From Gammaproteobacteria bacterium Milos-ODIII6 (GTDB lineage Bacteria; Pseudomonadota; Gammaproteobacteria; Chromatiales; Chromatiaceae), in contig JAPTHR010000003.1 of assembly GCA_029228645.1 (NCBI GenBank), forward strand, positions 248,001 through 312,000: a stretch of DNA of 64,000 nt, written 5' to 3'. The position numbers and the translations under genes are program-made. Positions within the stretch are counted from its first letter, which is position 1. Every line of letters starts with the position of its first letter. This document shows positions 8,643 to 16,424 of the stretch, in pieces. A model generated the notes under the pieces. It was not told the DNA's origin. It saw only the letters and a list, made by a program, of their open reading frames with translations, and made no database searches.

Positions 8643-10385
8643 TCAGGTTACCTTGACGCTGAGCATTTCCTCGCCCGACTCGTCGGTGAGGTGCACCGCG
8701 CAGGCGATACAGGGGTCGAAACTGTGCACGGTGCGCAGGATCTCGACCGGTTGCTGTGGGTCATGCAGCTCATGGTTGTCCTGCAATGCGGCCTCGTAGG
8801 CGCCAGGCTGGTCCTGGGCGTCCCGCGGCCCGGCGTTCCAGGTGGATGGCACCACGGCCTGGTAGTTGTCGATCTTCTCGTCCTTGATCACCACGTAATG
8901 GGCGAGCCCGCCCCGCGGCGCTTCGGTGAAGCCGACCCCTTGGGCCTCACTCGGCCAGCTCGACGGCTCCCACAGTTGTTCGTTGAAGGTGCGGGTTTCG
9001 CCCGCGCGGATGTTCGCAATCAGGTCGTCGTACCAGTCCTGCATCTTGTCCGCGATCAGTTTCGTCTCCAGGGTGCGGGCGGCGGTGCGTCCCAGGGTGG
9101 AGAACAGGGCGGGCTTGTCCACGCCGAGCGTGCTCAGGGTGCTGTCGACCAGTTCGCGCGTAGCGTCGTCGCCCTTGGCGTACAGCACTAGCACACGCGC
9201 CAGTGGACCGACCTCCATCGCCTTGCCACGCCAGCGCGGCGACTTCATCCAGGAATAGCCGTCGTCCACGTTCAGCTGGCGATAGGGGGTGGCGGGTCCG
9301 CCCCGGCCGCGATAGTCGAGCTGGGTCTCGCCCTCCCAGGGGTGCAGGCCTTCGTTCTTACCGCCCTCGTAGTCGTACCAGCTGTGGGCCACGAACTCCT
9401 GTACCTGGCCCGGATCGCGCATGTCGACCTCGTGCACCGTGCTCAGATCGCGGTCGAGAATGGCACCCGGCGGTATCCACCAACTGCCGGGGTCGCGCAG
9501 GTCCGTACCCGGCTTGGCGGAGGGGAAGTCGCCAACGACCAGGAAGTTGCCAAGCCCCTCGCCGCGCTGGAACCAGTCCTTGTAAAAACCTGCGATGGCA
9601 ATCGTGTCCGGCACGTAAACCTGGTCAACGAAGGTGCGCATGCGGTTGATGATGTTCTGCACGACCGCCAACTGGGACGCGTTGATCGCCGAGTCGGAGT
9701 TGAGGTCGATGGGGTTGGGTACCCCCCCGACCAGGAACATCGGGTGCGGGTTCTTGCCGCCGAATATGGCGTGCAGTTTGACCACGTCACGCTGCCATTC
9801 GAGCGCCTCCAGGTAGTGCGAGACCGCCATCAGGTTGGCCTCTGGCGGCAGCTTGTAGGCGGGGTGTCCCCAGTAGGCCTTGGCGAAGATGCCCAGCTGT
9901 CCCGCCTCCACGAAGCGCTTGAGTTTCTGTTGCGTTTCGGCGAAGTAGCCCTCGGAGGCCTTCGGCCATTTGGAGAGTCCCTGGGCCAGTTCGGCGGTGG
10001 CTTTGGGATCCGCCTTGAGGGCGGAAACGACATCCACCCAATCGAGCGCGTGCAGGTGATAGAAGTGCATCACGTGGTCATGCACATACTGCGCGGCGAT
10101 CATCAGGTTGCGCACCAGCTGTGCGTTCGGCGGAATCGTGTAATCGAGCGCATCCTCCACCGCGCGTACCGAGGCGATGCCATGCACCAGGGTGCAGACA
10201 CCGCAGATCCGCTGGGCGAAGGCCCAGGCGTCGCGGGGGTCGCGGCCCTGCAGGATCAACTCGATTCCCCGCACCATGGTCCCGGAGGAGTAGGCCTGGT
10301 CGATGCGGTTTCCATCCATCTGCGCCTCGATGCGCAGATGACCCTCGATGCGGGTGATGGGGTCGACGACTACTCTTTCACTCAT
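8643..10385 (-). CDS. hynL: [NiFe]-hydrogenase large subunit HynL (Isp-type, group 1e-like)
   Basis: Catalytic subunit holding the NiFe(CN)2CO centre. The 580-residue precursor has the L1 motif RICGVCTLVH with C61 and C64, and the C-terminal DPCIACAVH with C559, C562 and H565. The 15 residues after H565 are the tail removed by HynD. The frame is open further upstream, but the Met at 10385 (MSERVVVDPITRIEGH) is the family start. It overlaps the 158-aa gene by 8 bp. It is separated from hynS by isp1, isp2 and that extra gene, the layout known from Thiocapsa-type Hyn hydrogenases. These enzymes are membrane-associated and linked to sulfur and electron-carrier metabolism. Confidence 0.97.
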   Translation of the reverse strand: MSERVVVDPITRIEGHLRIEAQMDGNRIDQAYSSGTMVRGIELILQGRDPRDAWAFAQRICGVCTLVHGIASVRAVEDALDYTIPPNAQLVRNLMIAAQYVHDHVMHFYHLHALDWVDVVSALKADPKATAELAQGLSKWPKASEGYFAETQQKLKRFVEAGQLGIFAKAYWGHPAYKLPPEANLMAVSHYLEALEWQRDVVKLHAIFGGKNPHPMFLVGGVPNPIDLNSDSAINASQLAVVQNIINRMRTFVDQVYVPDTIAIAGFYKDWFQRGEGLGNFLVVGDFPSAKPGTDLRDPGSWWIPPGAILDRDLSTVHEVDMRDPGQVQEFVAHSWYDYEGGKNEGLHPWEGETQLDYRGRGGPATPYRQLNVDDGYSWMKSPRWRGKAMEVGPLARVLVLYAKGDDATRELVDSTLSTLGVDKPALFSTLGRTAARTLETKLIADKMQDWYDDLIANIRAGETRTFNEQLWEPSSWPSEAQGVGFTEAPRGGLAHYVVIKDEKIDNYQAVVPSTWNAGPRDAQDQPGAYEAALQDNHELHDPQQPVEILRTVHSFDPCIACAVHLTDESGEEMLSVKVT

Positions 10386-10854
10386 GGCCGTTGTCCTTGC
10401 GGGAATTGATGAACTCCGCCGCGATGCGCCGCTGCGCGCTACAGGTGTTCTCTTCTGATTCCTGGTCTGTCTCGGATGCGAGGCAGCAAGTCGCCATGCG
10501 GCACTGCATGGCGACCAGCCAGGCAAGGGTACTGGACGTGCCCTTGGCGTTCTTGCCGGTCGCGGCCTCGGCGGCGCGAGCGACGAAGTAGGGTGACTGG
10601 TCGGACCAATCGCTGTCTGCGCCGCATCGTGCATGCGCGTCCAGCGCGGCAGCGCGGGCGGTACGGTGGGCGGCCTTCAGTTCCGCCTCACTGGCATCTG
10701 CCCGGATCACCACGGACAGGGCATGTCGCAAGCGTGAATCATGCGTATATTCCAGGACGTCCTCCACGAAGAGCGCGGCTACATGGCGTTGATCCGTGAC
10801 ATCCATTTGCGTCAAAGCTGCTCTTAAATCGTCATCATTTTCGATAGTTCTCAT
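10378..10854 (-). CDS. Unknown 158-residue protein encoded between isp2 and hynL
   Basis: No family recognised. The product is mostly helical by composition (Ala-rich AHRTARAAALDAHARC). It has a Cys-rich C-terminal third (MQCRMATCC, ENTCSAQ), six cysteines in all counting the one at ARCGADS. No signal peptide or membrane helix. Translation is coupled on both sides: its ATG overlaps the isp2 stop (ATGA) and its stop lies 8 bp inside hynL. A function in assembling or stabilising HynL or Isp2 is inference from position. The Ala-rich helix recalls small putative immunity proteins, but only loosely. Confidence 0.8.
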   Translation of the reverse strand: MRTIENDDDLRAALTQMDVTDQRHVAALFVEDVLEYTHDSRLRHALSVVIRADASEAELKAAHRTARAAALDAHARCGADSDWSDQSPYFVARAAEAATGKNAKGTSSTLAWLVAMQCRMATCCLASETDQESEENTCSAQRRIAAEFINSRKDNGHE

Positions 10855-12134
10855 GTTTCTCCCCCCTTCCCCGGTTCTTCGACCAGGTGATCTGCGAGCA
10901 TCTCGGTAAGCCCGATGACCGGGATGTCCATATCGTTCCTCTCGAGCCCTTCTTCCAGGGTGATGCGGCAGTTGGCGCAGGCGGTCACGAGAGTGTCCAC
11001 GCCCAGTTCATCCAGTTGCGATTTCTTCTGATTGAAAGCTTTGGATTTGAGTTCATCCGCTCTCTCGTTGGCACTCACACCGCCGCCGCCGCCACAGCAC
11101 CAGTTCATTTCCGCGTGGTCACGCATCTCGACGAAACTGTCGGTCACCATGCCCAGAAGGTTTCGCGGTGCCTCGATCACGCCACCCTTGCGCACTAACT
11201 GACAGGGGTCGTGGAAAGTCATTCGGTCGGTCTCTTTTCCCTTGGTCTTGAGCAGACCCTGTTGGCGGAATTCTTCGAGTACCTCCAGGATGTGCTGTAC
11301 CCGGAAGTTATAGGGGCGACCGATCAGATTGGGACCTTCGAAACGGATCGCGGTGTAAGCGTGCCCGCATTCGGGGCTGATCACGGTCTTGACCCCCAGT
11401 TCCTCGGCAGCGTCCACCACCCGTTGAACCAATTCGGCGGCGATGTCCGATACGCCGATCTGTACACCACTGTTGGTGGCTTCGAAGGCGCGCGAGGAGA
11501 TGGTCCAGGTCTTGCCAGCCTGCTGCATGATCCTGGCGATGGCCTCCAGGTATTCCGGGAAATTCATGATTTCCATGGACGACAGCAGCACCAGGTAATC
11601 GGCTCCGGCCTGGTCGAGGGGGGCGTCCAGTCCCGTATCGTGTTTGAGATGCCGGATCTGGGCCTCCAGGGCAGAGAGTCGGACACCCATCGGGCTGCCG
11701 ATCTCGACCGCGCGCCGGGTGGCGCCAACCAGGCCCTCTGGTGCATGTCCGGCGACGGCAAAACCTTCGCGGATCTTGCGGATCATGTCGGAGATGTCAT
11801 TGCCCACGGGGCAGACAAGGGAGCAACGCCCGCACAGCGAGCAGCCGTCGTAAACCAATTCCTCCCAAGCCTCGAAGTCCTGCGCATTCACTTTGCGTGA
11901 CAGGCCAAGTGTGGCCTTGATGCGGCCCCACAGGGTGTATTCCTGTTCCCAGATACGCCGCATGGGTTCGACCTTGTTGATCGGCGTGTAGCGGGGGTCG
12001 CCGGTCTGGACATAGAAGTGACAGGCGTCTGCACACATTCCACAGTGCACACACGACGAGAAGAAGCTGGCGATCGGGGCATCGATCTGCTCCCGGATCA
12101 TGCGGATACCTTTCTCGATCGATGCGCTACTCAT
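10851..12134 (-). CDS. isp2: Isp2: HdrD/DsrK-like iron-sulfur protein of the Hyn hydrogenase
   Basis: Cytoplasmic electron-transfer subunit related to heterodisulfide reductase HdrD and DsrK. The 427 residues contain two [4Fe-4S] ferredoxin motifs, C28/C31/C34/C38 and C98/C101/C104/C108 (CSLCGRCSLVCP). A CCG-type cysteine domain follows (HDPCQL, NWCCGGGGG, TACANC), with a degenerate first half (SPECGHAY). The CCG domain binds a non-cubane [4Fe-4S] cluster in HdrB/DsrK relatives. Its ATG overlaps the isp1 stop by 4 bp and its stop overlaps the 158-aa gene. With Isp1 it should carry electrons between periplasmic HynSL and the cytoplasmic side. Confidence 0.95.
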   Translation of the reverse strand: MSSASIEKGIRMIREQIDAPIASFFSSCVHCGMCADACHFYVQTGDPRYTPINKVEPMRRIWEQEYTLWGRIKATLGLSRKVNAQDFEAWEELVYDGCSLCGRCSLVCPVGNDISDMIRKIREGFAVAGHAPEGLVGATRRAVEIGSPMGVRLSALEAQIRHLKHDTGLDAPLDQAGADYLVLLSSMEIMNFPEYLEAIARIMQQAGKTWTISSRAFEATNSGVQIGVSDIAAELVQRVVDAAEELGVKTVISPECGHAYTAIRFEGPNLIGRPYNFRVQHILEVLEEFRQQGLLKTKGKETDRMTFHDPCQLVRKGGVIEAPRNLLGMVTDSFVEMRDHAEMNWCCGGGGGVSANERADELKSKAFNQKKSQLDELGVDTLVTACANCRITLEEGLERNDMDIPVIGLTEMLADHLVEEPGKGGET

Positions 12135-12790
12135 GACTCAACTCCCCTGTGGCCGGCACGGTAGCCCTGGTACCAGCGGGCCAGCATAAAGCTGAACATA
12201 TGGGTCAGCTTGGTAAAGGGCGCGACCACCATCAACAGTTCCACGCTCAGGATATGGACCGCGAGCATCGCGGTGTAGGGCAGCAACATGTGGTTGTAGG
12301 CGAGGTAACCGGTAAGCACGGGTAACAGCGTGACCAGCCATGCCAGGTAGTCACTGCCGGTACTCAGAAATTTGAGTACCGGGCTGGTCAGGCGAAGGGC
12401 GAGGGCCAGTAGCAGCGAGAAAATGGTCAGTACGCCCAGTGCATTGATGATGCCGGTAGGCAGCCCCGGCCACGAAAGCCCCATTTTGGCGTCGAACAGT
12501 TCGATGTGCGGTTCGTACAGGAACAATACGGCGAGGAAGCCGATGTGGAAGACATAGCCGTTGATGATTCGCACGGGTTCGCGGGCGAACACGGCAGCAC
12601 GAGGCAAGGTCCGGGTCACGATGGTCTTCAGCCCGCCCTGAACGCCACTGCCGCGTCCCTCTGACAGGTCCGGCTTGCGGCCCAGGCTGAGTACCTCGAA
12701 CAGGCGCAACAGCATGCCGAATACGAAGATGGTCAGCGCCCAGTCGAATCCTGTGCCGCGCGCGAAAGACAGAAAGGCGTCTGCTGTCAT
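12131..12790 (-). CDS. isp1: Isp1: membrane b-type cytochrome of the Hyn hydrogenase
   Basis: A 219-residue integral membrane protein with about five hydrophobic helices, similar to NarI/DsrM/HdrE cytochromes b. Histidines within helices (VFHIGFLAVLFLYEPH, YNHMLLPYTAMLAVHILSVELL) are the likely haem ligands. It starts 4 bp after hynS and overlaps isp2 (ATGA). The expected role is quinone or electron transfer through the membrane between HynSL and Isp2. Confidence 0.94.
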   Translation of the reverse strand: MTADAFLSFARGTGFDWALTIFVFGMLLRLFEVLSLGRKPDLSEGRGSGVQGGLKTIVTRTLPRAAVFAREPVRIINGYVFHIGFLAVLFLYEPHIELFDAKMGLSWPGLPTGIINALGVLTIFSLLLALALRLTSPVLKFLSTGSDYLAWLVTLLPVLTGYLAYNHMLLPYTAMLAVHILSVELLMVVAPFTKLTHMFSFMLARWYQGYRAGHRGVES

Positions 12791-12794
12791 GGAC

Positions 12795-13886
12795 TCAGTC
12801 TCCGTTCAGGTCATCCACGGTCACTTTTTCATGTGCCCGTGTGTCCGTGTTCTGTTTTTTCCGGTTCATGAGGCCGACCGCCGCGCCGGCAGCCGCACCG
12901 GCAACCGCTGCCCCGAGCAGGATATTGCCTGCATCGTCTGTGGGTACCGAGAGCGCGTCGTAAAAACCGCCGCGATCCCAGAAGTCGGGCTCTGAACAAC
13001 CGATGCACCCGTGACCGGCCTGGATGGGGAAGCTGGTGTGCTGATTCCATTTCTCGGTGGCGCAGGCGTTGTAGGTGGTTGGACCCTTGCAGCCGAGCTT
13101 GAACAGGCACCAACCCTTGCGCGCGCCCTCGTCGTCGAAGGTCTCGGCGAACTGGCCGCGCTCGTAGAACGGCCGGCGATAGCAACGGTCGTGGATCGAG
13201 TTGCCGAAGAAGGCCTTCGGACGCCCGAGGTGATCGAGTTCGGGCAGGGTGCCGAAGGTCAGGTAGTGGGCGAGCACCCCGGTGATCACCGTCGGGATGG
13301 GTGGGCAACCGGATACGTTGAGAATTGGCTTGCCGGAGATGATGTCGGAGACGGATGCCGCCCCGGTGGGGTTGGGATTGGCATGCGGCAGGCCGCCATA
13401 GGCGGCGCAGGTGCCGATCGCCACGATCGCCGCCGCACCTTCCGCCACCTCTTCCAGCATGGCCAGGTTGGTGATGCCCGCGATGGTGGAATAAACACCG
13501 CCGTCCTTCTGCGGGATCGAGCCGTCCACGATCAGGAGGTAATTGCCGTGGTTCTCCTCCATCGCAATCCGACGGGCTTCCTCGGCGGCCTCGCCAGAGG
13601 CCGCCTGCAGGGTGTGGTGATAGTCGAGCGATATGTGATCGAAGATCAGGCCTTCCACGGTCGGCGCATGGCTGCGCGTGAGCGACTCGGTGCAACCGGT
13701 GCACTCCTGGAAGGAAAGCCAGATCACCGAGGGGCGGCGTGCGGTTTCCAGCGCCGCTGCGATCGCCGGCACCATCGAGGGCGGCAGCGCCATCATGGAG
13801 GCGGTGGTGGCGCAAAACTTGAGGAAGCCACGTCGCGAAATGCCGCTCTCGCGCAGGCGTTCTCCCAGTGTCTGGTCGTCTTTCAT
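12795..13886 (-). CDS. hynS: [NiFe]-hydrogenase small subunit HynS with Tat signal and C-terminal anchor
   Basis: The 363-residue electron-transfer subunit starts with a Tat signal (SRRGFLK at 17-23). The proximal cluster site is ECTGCTES (C62, C65), followed by GTCAAYGG and SGCPPIP. Distal and medial cluster ligands are HDRCYRR, GWCLFKLGCKG and GHGCIGCSEPDFWD. A C-terminal Ala/Gly-rich helix followed by RKK anchors it. The proximal motif has Gly where oxygen-tolerant membrane-bound hydrogenases have an extra Cys (CTCCTE), so a standard [4Fe-4S] proximal cluster is expected. The start at 13886 overlaps the hupH-like stop (ATGA); the longer open frame lacks support. Confidence 0.97.
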   Translation of the reverse strand: MKDDQTLGERLRESGISRRGFLKFCATTASMMALPPSMVPAIAAALETARRPSVIWLSFQECTGCTESLTRSHAPTVEGLIFDHISLDYHHTLQAASGEAAEEARRIAMEENHGNYLLIVDGSIPQKDGGVYSTIAGITNLAMLEEVAEGAAAIVAIGTCAAYGGLPHANPNPTGAASVSDIISGKPILNVSGCPPIPTVITGVLAHYLTFGTLPELDHLGRPKAFFGNSIHDRCYRRPFYERGQFAETFDDEGARKGWCLFKLGCKGPTTYNACATEKWNQHTSFPIQAGHGCIGCSEPDFWDRGGFYDALSVPTDDAGNILLGAAVAGAAAGAAVGLMNRKKQNTDTRAHEKVTVDDLNGD

Positions 13887-14317
13887 GCGGACTCCTGTGC
13901 CGTCGGGCTGCTCAGGTAGTGATCCAGGGCATCCAGGGCATCGGAAAGATCCTCTGCCGGGGTGCTCAGGAGAGAGGGTGTTCGGGTGATCTCGATCTGC
14001 GTGCTCAGGACCGTTTCCTGAGGAGAGCGGTGGGTTACCAGCCAAACGCCGGGATAAGTCGTTTCCTCGATGCGGGTTTCACCCAGGGCATTGACGACCG
14101 CCGAGACCTCGCCCTGGCCCAGCAACCCGAAAAGCGCGGCTTCGTCTCCCGGGGCGAAGGGGATTGCCGACAGATCGATGCTGGTGGATTCACCGGTCGA
14201 GGCCAGGCGAGCCAAGGCATGCCGTATCTCATGCAGGACCGGGGCTACATTACCTGTTTCGGACTGACCTCCCTGACCGTCCAAGACCTGTATCGGGATG
14301 TCTTGAAGGCGACTCAT
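13883..14317 (-). CDS. HupH/HyaF-like hydrogenase expression/formation protein
   Basis: A 144-residue protein matching the HupH C-terminal domain: LHEIRHALARL, FAPGDEAALFGLLGQGEVSAVV and TYPGVWLVTH are typical. Family members help small-subunit cluster assembly or hydrogenase formation. This copy is half the length of HupH proteins (about 280 aa) and appears to be a single domain. It overlaps hynS by 4 bp and lies 84 bp downstream of hynD. Confidence 0.8.
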   Translation of the reverse strand: MSRLQDIPIQVLDGQGGQSETGNVAPVLHEIRHALARLASTGESTSIDLSAIPFAPGDEAALFGLLGQGEVSAVVNALGETRIEETTYPGVWLVTHRSPQETVLSTQIEITRTPSLLSTPAEDLSDALDALDHYLSSPTAQESA

Positions 14318-14401
14318 TGGGATTTTTCCCTGATTATTTAGCTGAGTTTAGTCGTAGCGGAGCGATTTGCATGCTGACCCAGGTCAGTAGAAACACTCGC
14401 C

Positions 14402-14899
14402 CTAAGCGCTGGGTTTTCCCGAAACACGGGGGTCTGCCTGCCAGTCCGCGTGCAGCTGCAGTGCGGCCGCAGCGGCCCGAGCGATCGCGGGGGTGACCTC
14501 CGCGGTCGTGCCGTCACCCCAGTCGATCGAGGCGGGCTGCACCCCGATCAGGGCGCGGCGCTCCGGGCAGGTGTCGGACAGGCGCGCGATATCCAGCAGA
14601 TCGGTCAGGCTGACCTCGTGTACGCTGGAACGGTTTCCGCTGAGAAAGCGGTCCATTTCGGGGCCGATGAAGGTGCGCAGGGTGCCCGCCGGGGATTGCA
14701 GCTGGGCCGCGTCGATCACCACCAGGTTGTCATGCTCCGCGATCGGGCCGGCCAGGGTGAAGCTGAGCGTACCGCCATCGAGGTAGGTGGTACCAGGGAT
14801 ATCCGGGTGATGCTTCAGCAGGTAGTCTATGGTGTAGACACCGAACCCTTCGTCGCTGAGCAGGGTGTTGCCGATACCGAGAATCAGGGTTTTACTCAT
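14402..14899 (-). CDS. hynD: Hydrogenase maturation endopeptidase HynD (HyaD/HupD family)
   Basis: Nickel-sensing protease that removes the HynL C-terminal tail after NiFe centre assembly. The 165 residues begin with ILGIGNTLLSDEGFG, with E17 in the nickel-binding position. VVIDAAQ and VHEVSLTDLL supply the Asp and His ligands of the family. It heads the minus-strand hydrogenase unit; only 42 bp separate its ATG from the ATG of divergent hypC. Confidence 0.95.
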   Translation of the reverse strand: MSKTLILGIGNTLLSDEGFGVYTIDYLLKHHPDIPGTTYLDGGTLSFTLAGPIAEHDNLVVIDAAQLQSPAGTLRTFIGPEMDRFLSGNRSSVHEVSLTDLLDIARLSDTCPERRALIGVQPASIDWGDGTTAEVTPAIARAAAAALQLHADWQADPRVSGKPSA

Positions 14900-14941
14900 G
14901 ACTGGCCGTTCGCAGCGTAAACCGACCGGAGATTAGCAGAG

Positions 14942-15193
14942 ATGTGCTTGGGCATCCCGATGCAGATCGTCGATATCGACGAGTTCACCGCCAGGTGCAC
15001 CGCCAAGGGGGTGGAGCGCGACGTCAGCCTGTTCATGCTGCAGCATGAAGCGCTGGCGCGCGGGGACTTCGTGGTGGTGCACGTCGGTTACGCCATCCAG
15101 AAGGTCACGCCGGAAGAGGCGGCGACTGCCTGGGAACTGTACGACGAGATGATCGAAAAGGCCGAGGCGATCGAGGGGTCGAGGCATGCATGA
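14942..15193 (+). CDS. hypC: HypC hydrogenase maturation chaperone
   Basis: Small chaperone (83 aa) that carries the Fe(CN)2CO unit with HypD and delivers it to the large subunit. The invariant N-terminal MCLGIPMQI with Cys2 is present, as are VGYAIQKV and EEAATAWELYDEM. First gene of hypC-hypA-hypB-hypD; hypA starts 8 bp before it ends. A GGAG at 14928-14931 serves its start. Confidence 0.97.
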   Translation: MCLGIPMQIVDIDEFTARCTAKGVERDVSLFMLQHEALARGDFVVVHVGYAIQKVTPEEAATAWELYDEMIEKAEAIEGSRHA

Positions 15194-15551
15194 GCTGGCC
15201 GTGTGCCAGGCGCTCATGGACCAGGTTGCCGCGGTGGCGGTGCGCGAGGCGGCCCAACGGGTGACCGCGGTGACGCTGCAGATCGGCGATTTGTCAGGCG
15301 TCGAGCCGCAACTGCTACAGGATGCCTGGCCGATCGCATCCGCCGGCAGCCTGGCCGCGGGGGCGGCGTTGCGCATAGAGACCGTGCCACTGCGTGTCCG
15401 GTGCCTGGCGTGCGGCGGTGAGACCGATGCCTCGCCCAATCGCCTGGTGTGTGGCGATTGCGGCAGTTTCCGTACCACCCTGATCAGCGGAGAGGAGTTG
15501 ATGCTGAAGAACGTCGAACTCGAACGCGCCGCCACGGGGGACGCCGCGTGA
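15186..15551 (+). CDS. hypA: HypA nickel metallochaperone
   Basis: Nickel-binding maturation factor of 121 residues. It begins MHE, whose His2 is the nickel ligand. Its zinc site is C73/C76 and C89/C92 (CLACGG, CGDCGS). Overlaps hypC by 8 bp and is 48 bp upstream of hypB, with which the family cooperates in nickel insertion. Confidence 0.97.
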   Translation: MHELAVCQALMDQVAAVAVREAAQRVTAVTLQIGDLSGVEPQLLQDAWPIASAGSLAAGAALRIETVPLRVRCLACGGETDASPNRLVCGDCGSFRTTLISGEELMLKNVELERAATGDAA

Positions 15552-15599
15552 GCGACCGGCTCCTTCGAATTCCACTTCAATAAAACGGGACAACGAGCG

Positions 15600-16424
15600 A
15601 TGTGTGACACCTGTGGCTGCAATGTAACCGACGCCAATCGCCACCTGATCGAGGCCGGGGGGCGCCACGCGAAGACCGAATCGGGCAGCGAGGCGGTGAC
15701 GGTTCTGCAAAACCTGCTGAGTGAAAACGACCGCGAGGCGGCGCACAACCGCGAGCACTTCGACCGCCACGGGGTGCTCGCGATCAACCTGATGTCCTCG
15801 CCGGGGTCGGGCAAGACCGCGCTGCTCGAGGCGAGCATCGATGCGCTCAAGTCGGAGTTCCGCATCGCGGTGATCGAGGGCGATCTGGAGACCGAAAACG
15901 ATGCCGCCCGCGTGCGCGCCAAGGGTGTGCCGGCGGTCCAGATCACCACGGGCACGGCATGCCATCTGGACGCACACATGGTCCACCAGGGACTGCATAA
16001 ACTGGACCTGGACACGATCGACATCCTGTTCATCGAGAACGTCGGCAACCTGGTCTGTCCGGCCAGTTTCGATCTCGGTCAGCACCTCAACGTGACCCTG
16101 CTATCGGTCACCGAGGGGGACGACAAGCCGGCCAAGTACCCGGTGATTTTCCGTGCCGCGGATTTGATGCTGGTCACCAAGTGTGACCTTCTCCAGGTGC
16201 TGGGCGATTTCGAGCCCGCGCGCGCCGAGCACCACCTGCGTCACCTTGCCAGCGAGGCGCCGATGCTGCCCCTCTCGGCGCGCAGCGGGGAGAACCTGGA
16301 TGCCTGGTTCAGTTGGTTGCGCCAGGCGGTGGCGGAGCAGGCGGCGCGCATCGCCCGCGGAGAGACAGCAAGGCCGAGCATCCAGCCCGAGGGCGCACAG
16401 TTGCACGCGCACACCCACCCGTGA
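15600..16424 (+). CDS. hypB: HypB nickel-insertion GTPase
   Basis: SIMIBI-class GTPase that drives nickel delivery. In 274 residues it shows the N-terminal metal site MCDTCGC, the P-loop SSPGSGKT at 66-73, EGDLETENDA, the metal-linked G-domain motif TTGTACHLDAHMVH, ENVGNLVCP, and TKCD for guanine recognition. A short C-terminal His tail (LHAHTHP) could store nickel. It lacks the long N-terminal His stretch seen in some HypB proteins. Its stop overlaps the hypD GTG start. Confidence 0.97.
   Translation: MCDTCGCNVTDANRHLIEAGGRHAKTESGSEAVTVLQNLLSENDREAAHNREHFDRHGVLAINLMSSPGSGKTALLEASIDALKSEFRIAVIEGDLETENDAARVRAKGVPAVQITTGTACHLDAHMVHQGLHKLDLDTIDILFIENVGNLVCPASFDLGQHLNVTLLSVTEGDDKPAKYPVIFRAADLMLVTKCDLLQVLGDFEPARAEHHLRHLASEAPMLPLSARSGENLDAWFSWLRQAVAEQAARIARGETARPSIQPEGAQLHAHTHP

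Noticed and set aside
12795..13886. Oxygen-tolerant membrane-bound hydrogenase of the HyaAB/HoxKG type
   Set aside because: The small subunit lacks the supernumerary cysteines, and partners are Isp1/Isp2, not a HyaC-type cytochrome.
14318..14401. Sigma-54 promoter between hynD and the hupH-like gene
   Set aside because: A TGG and GCA pair on the minus strand is 2 bp too close together to fit the -24/-12 spacing.
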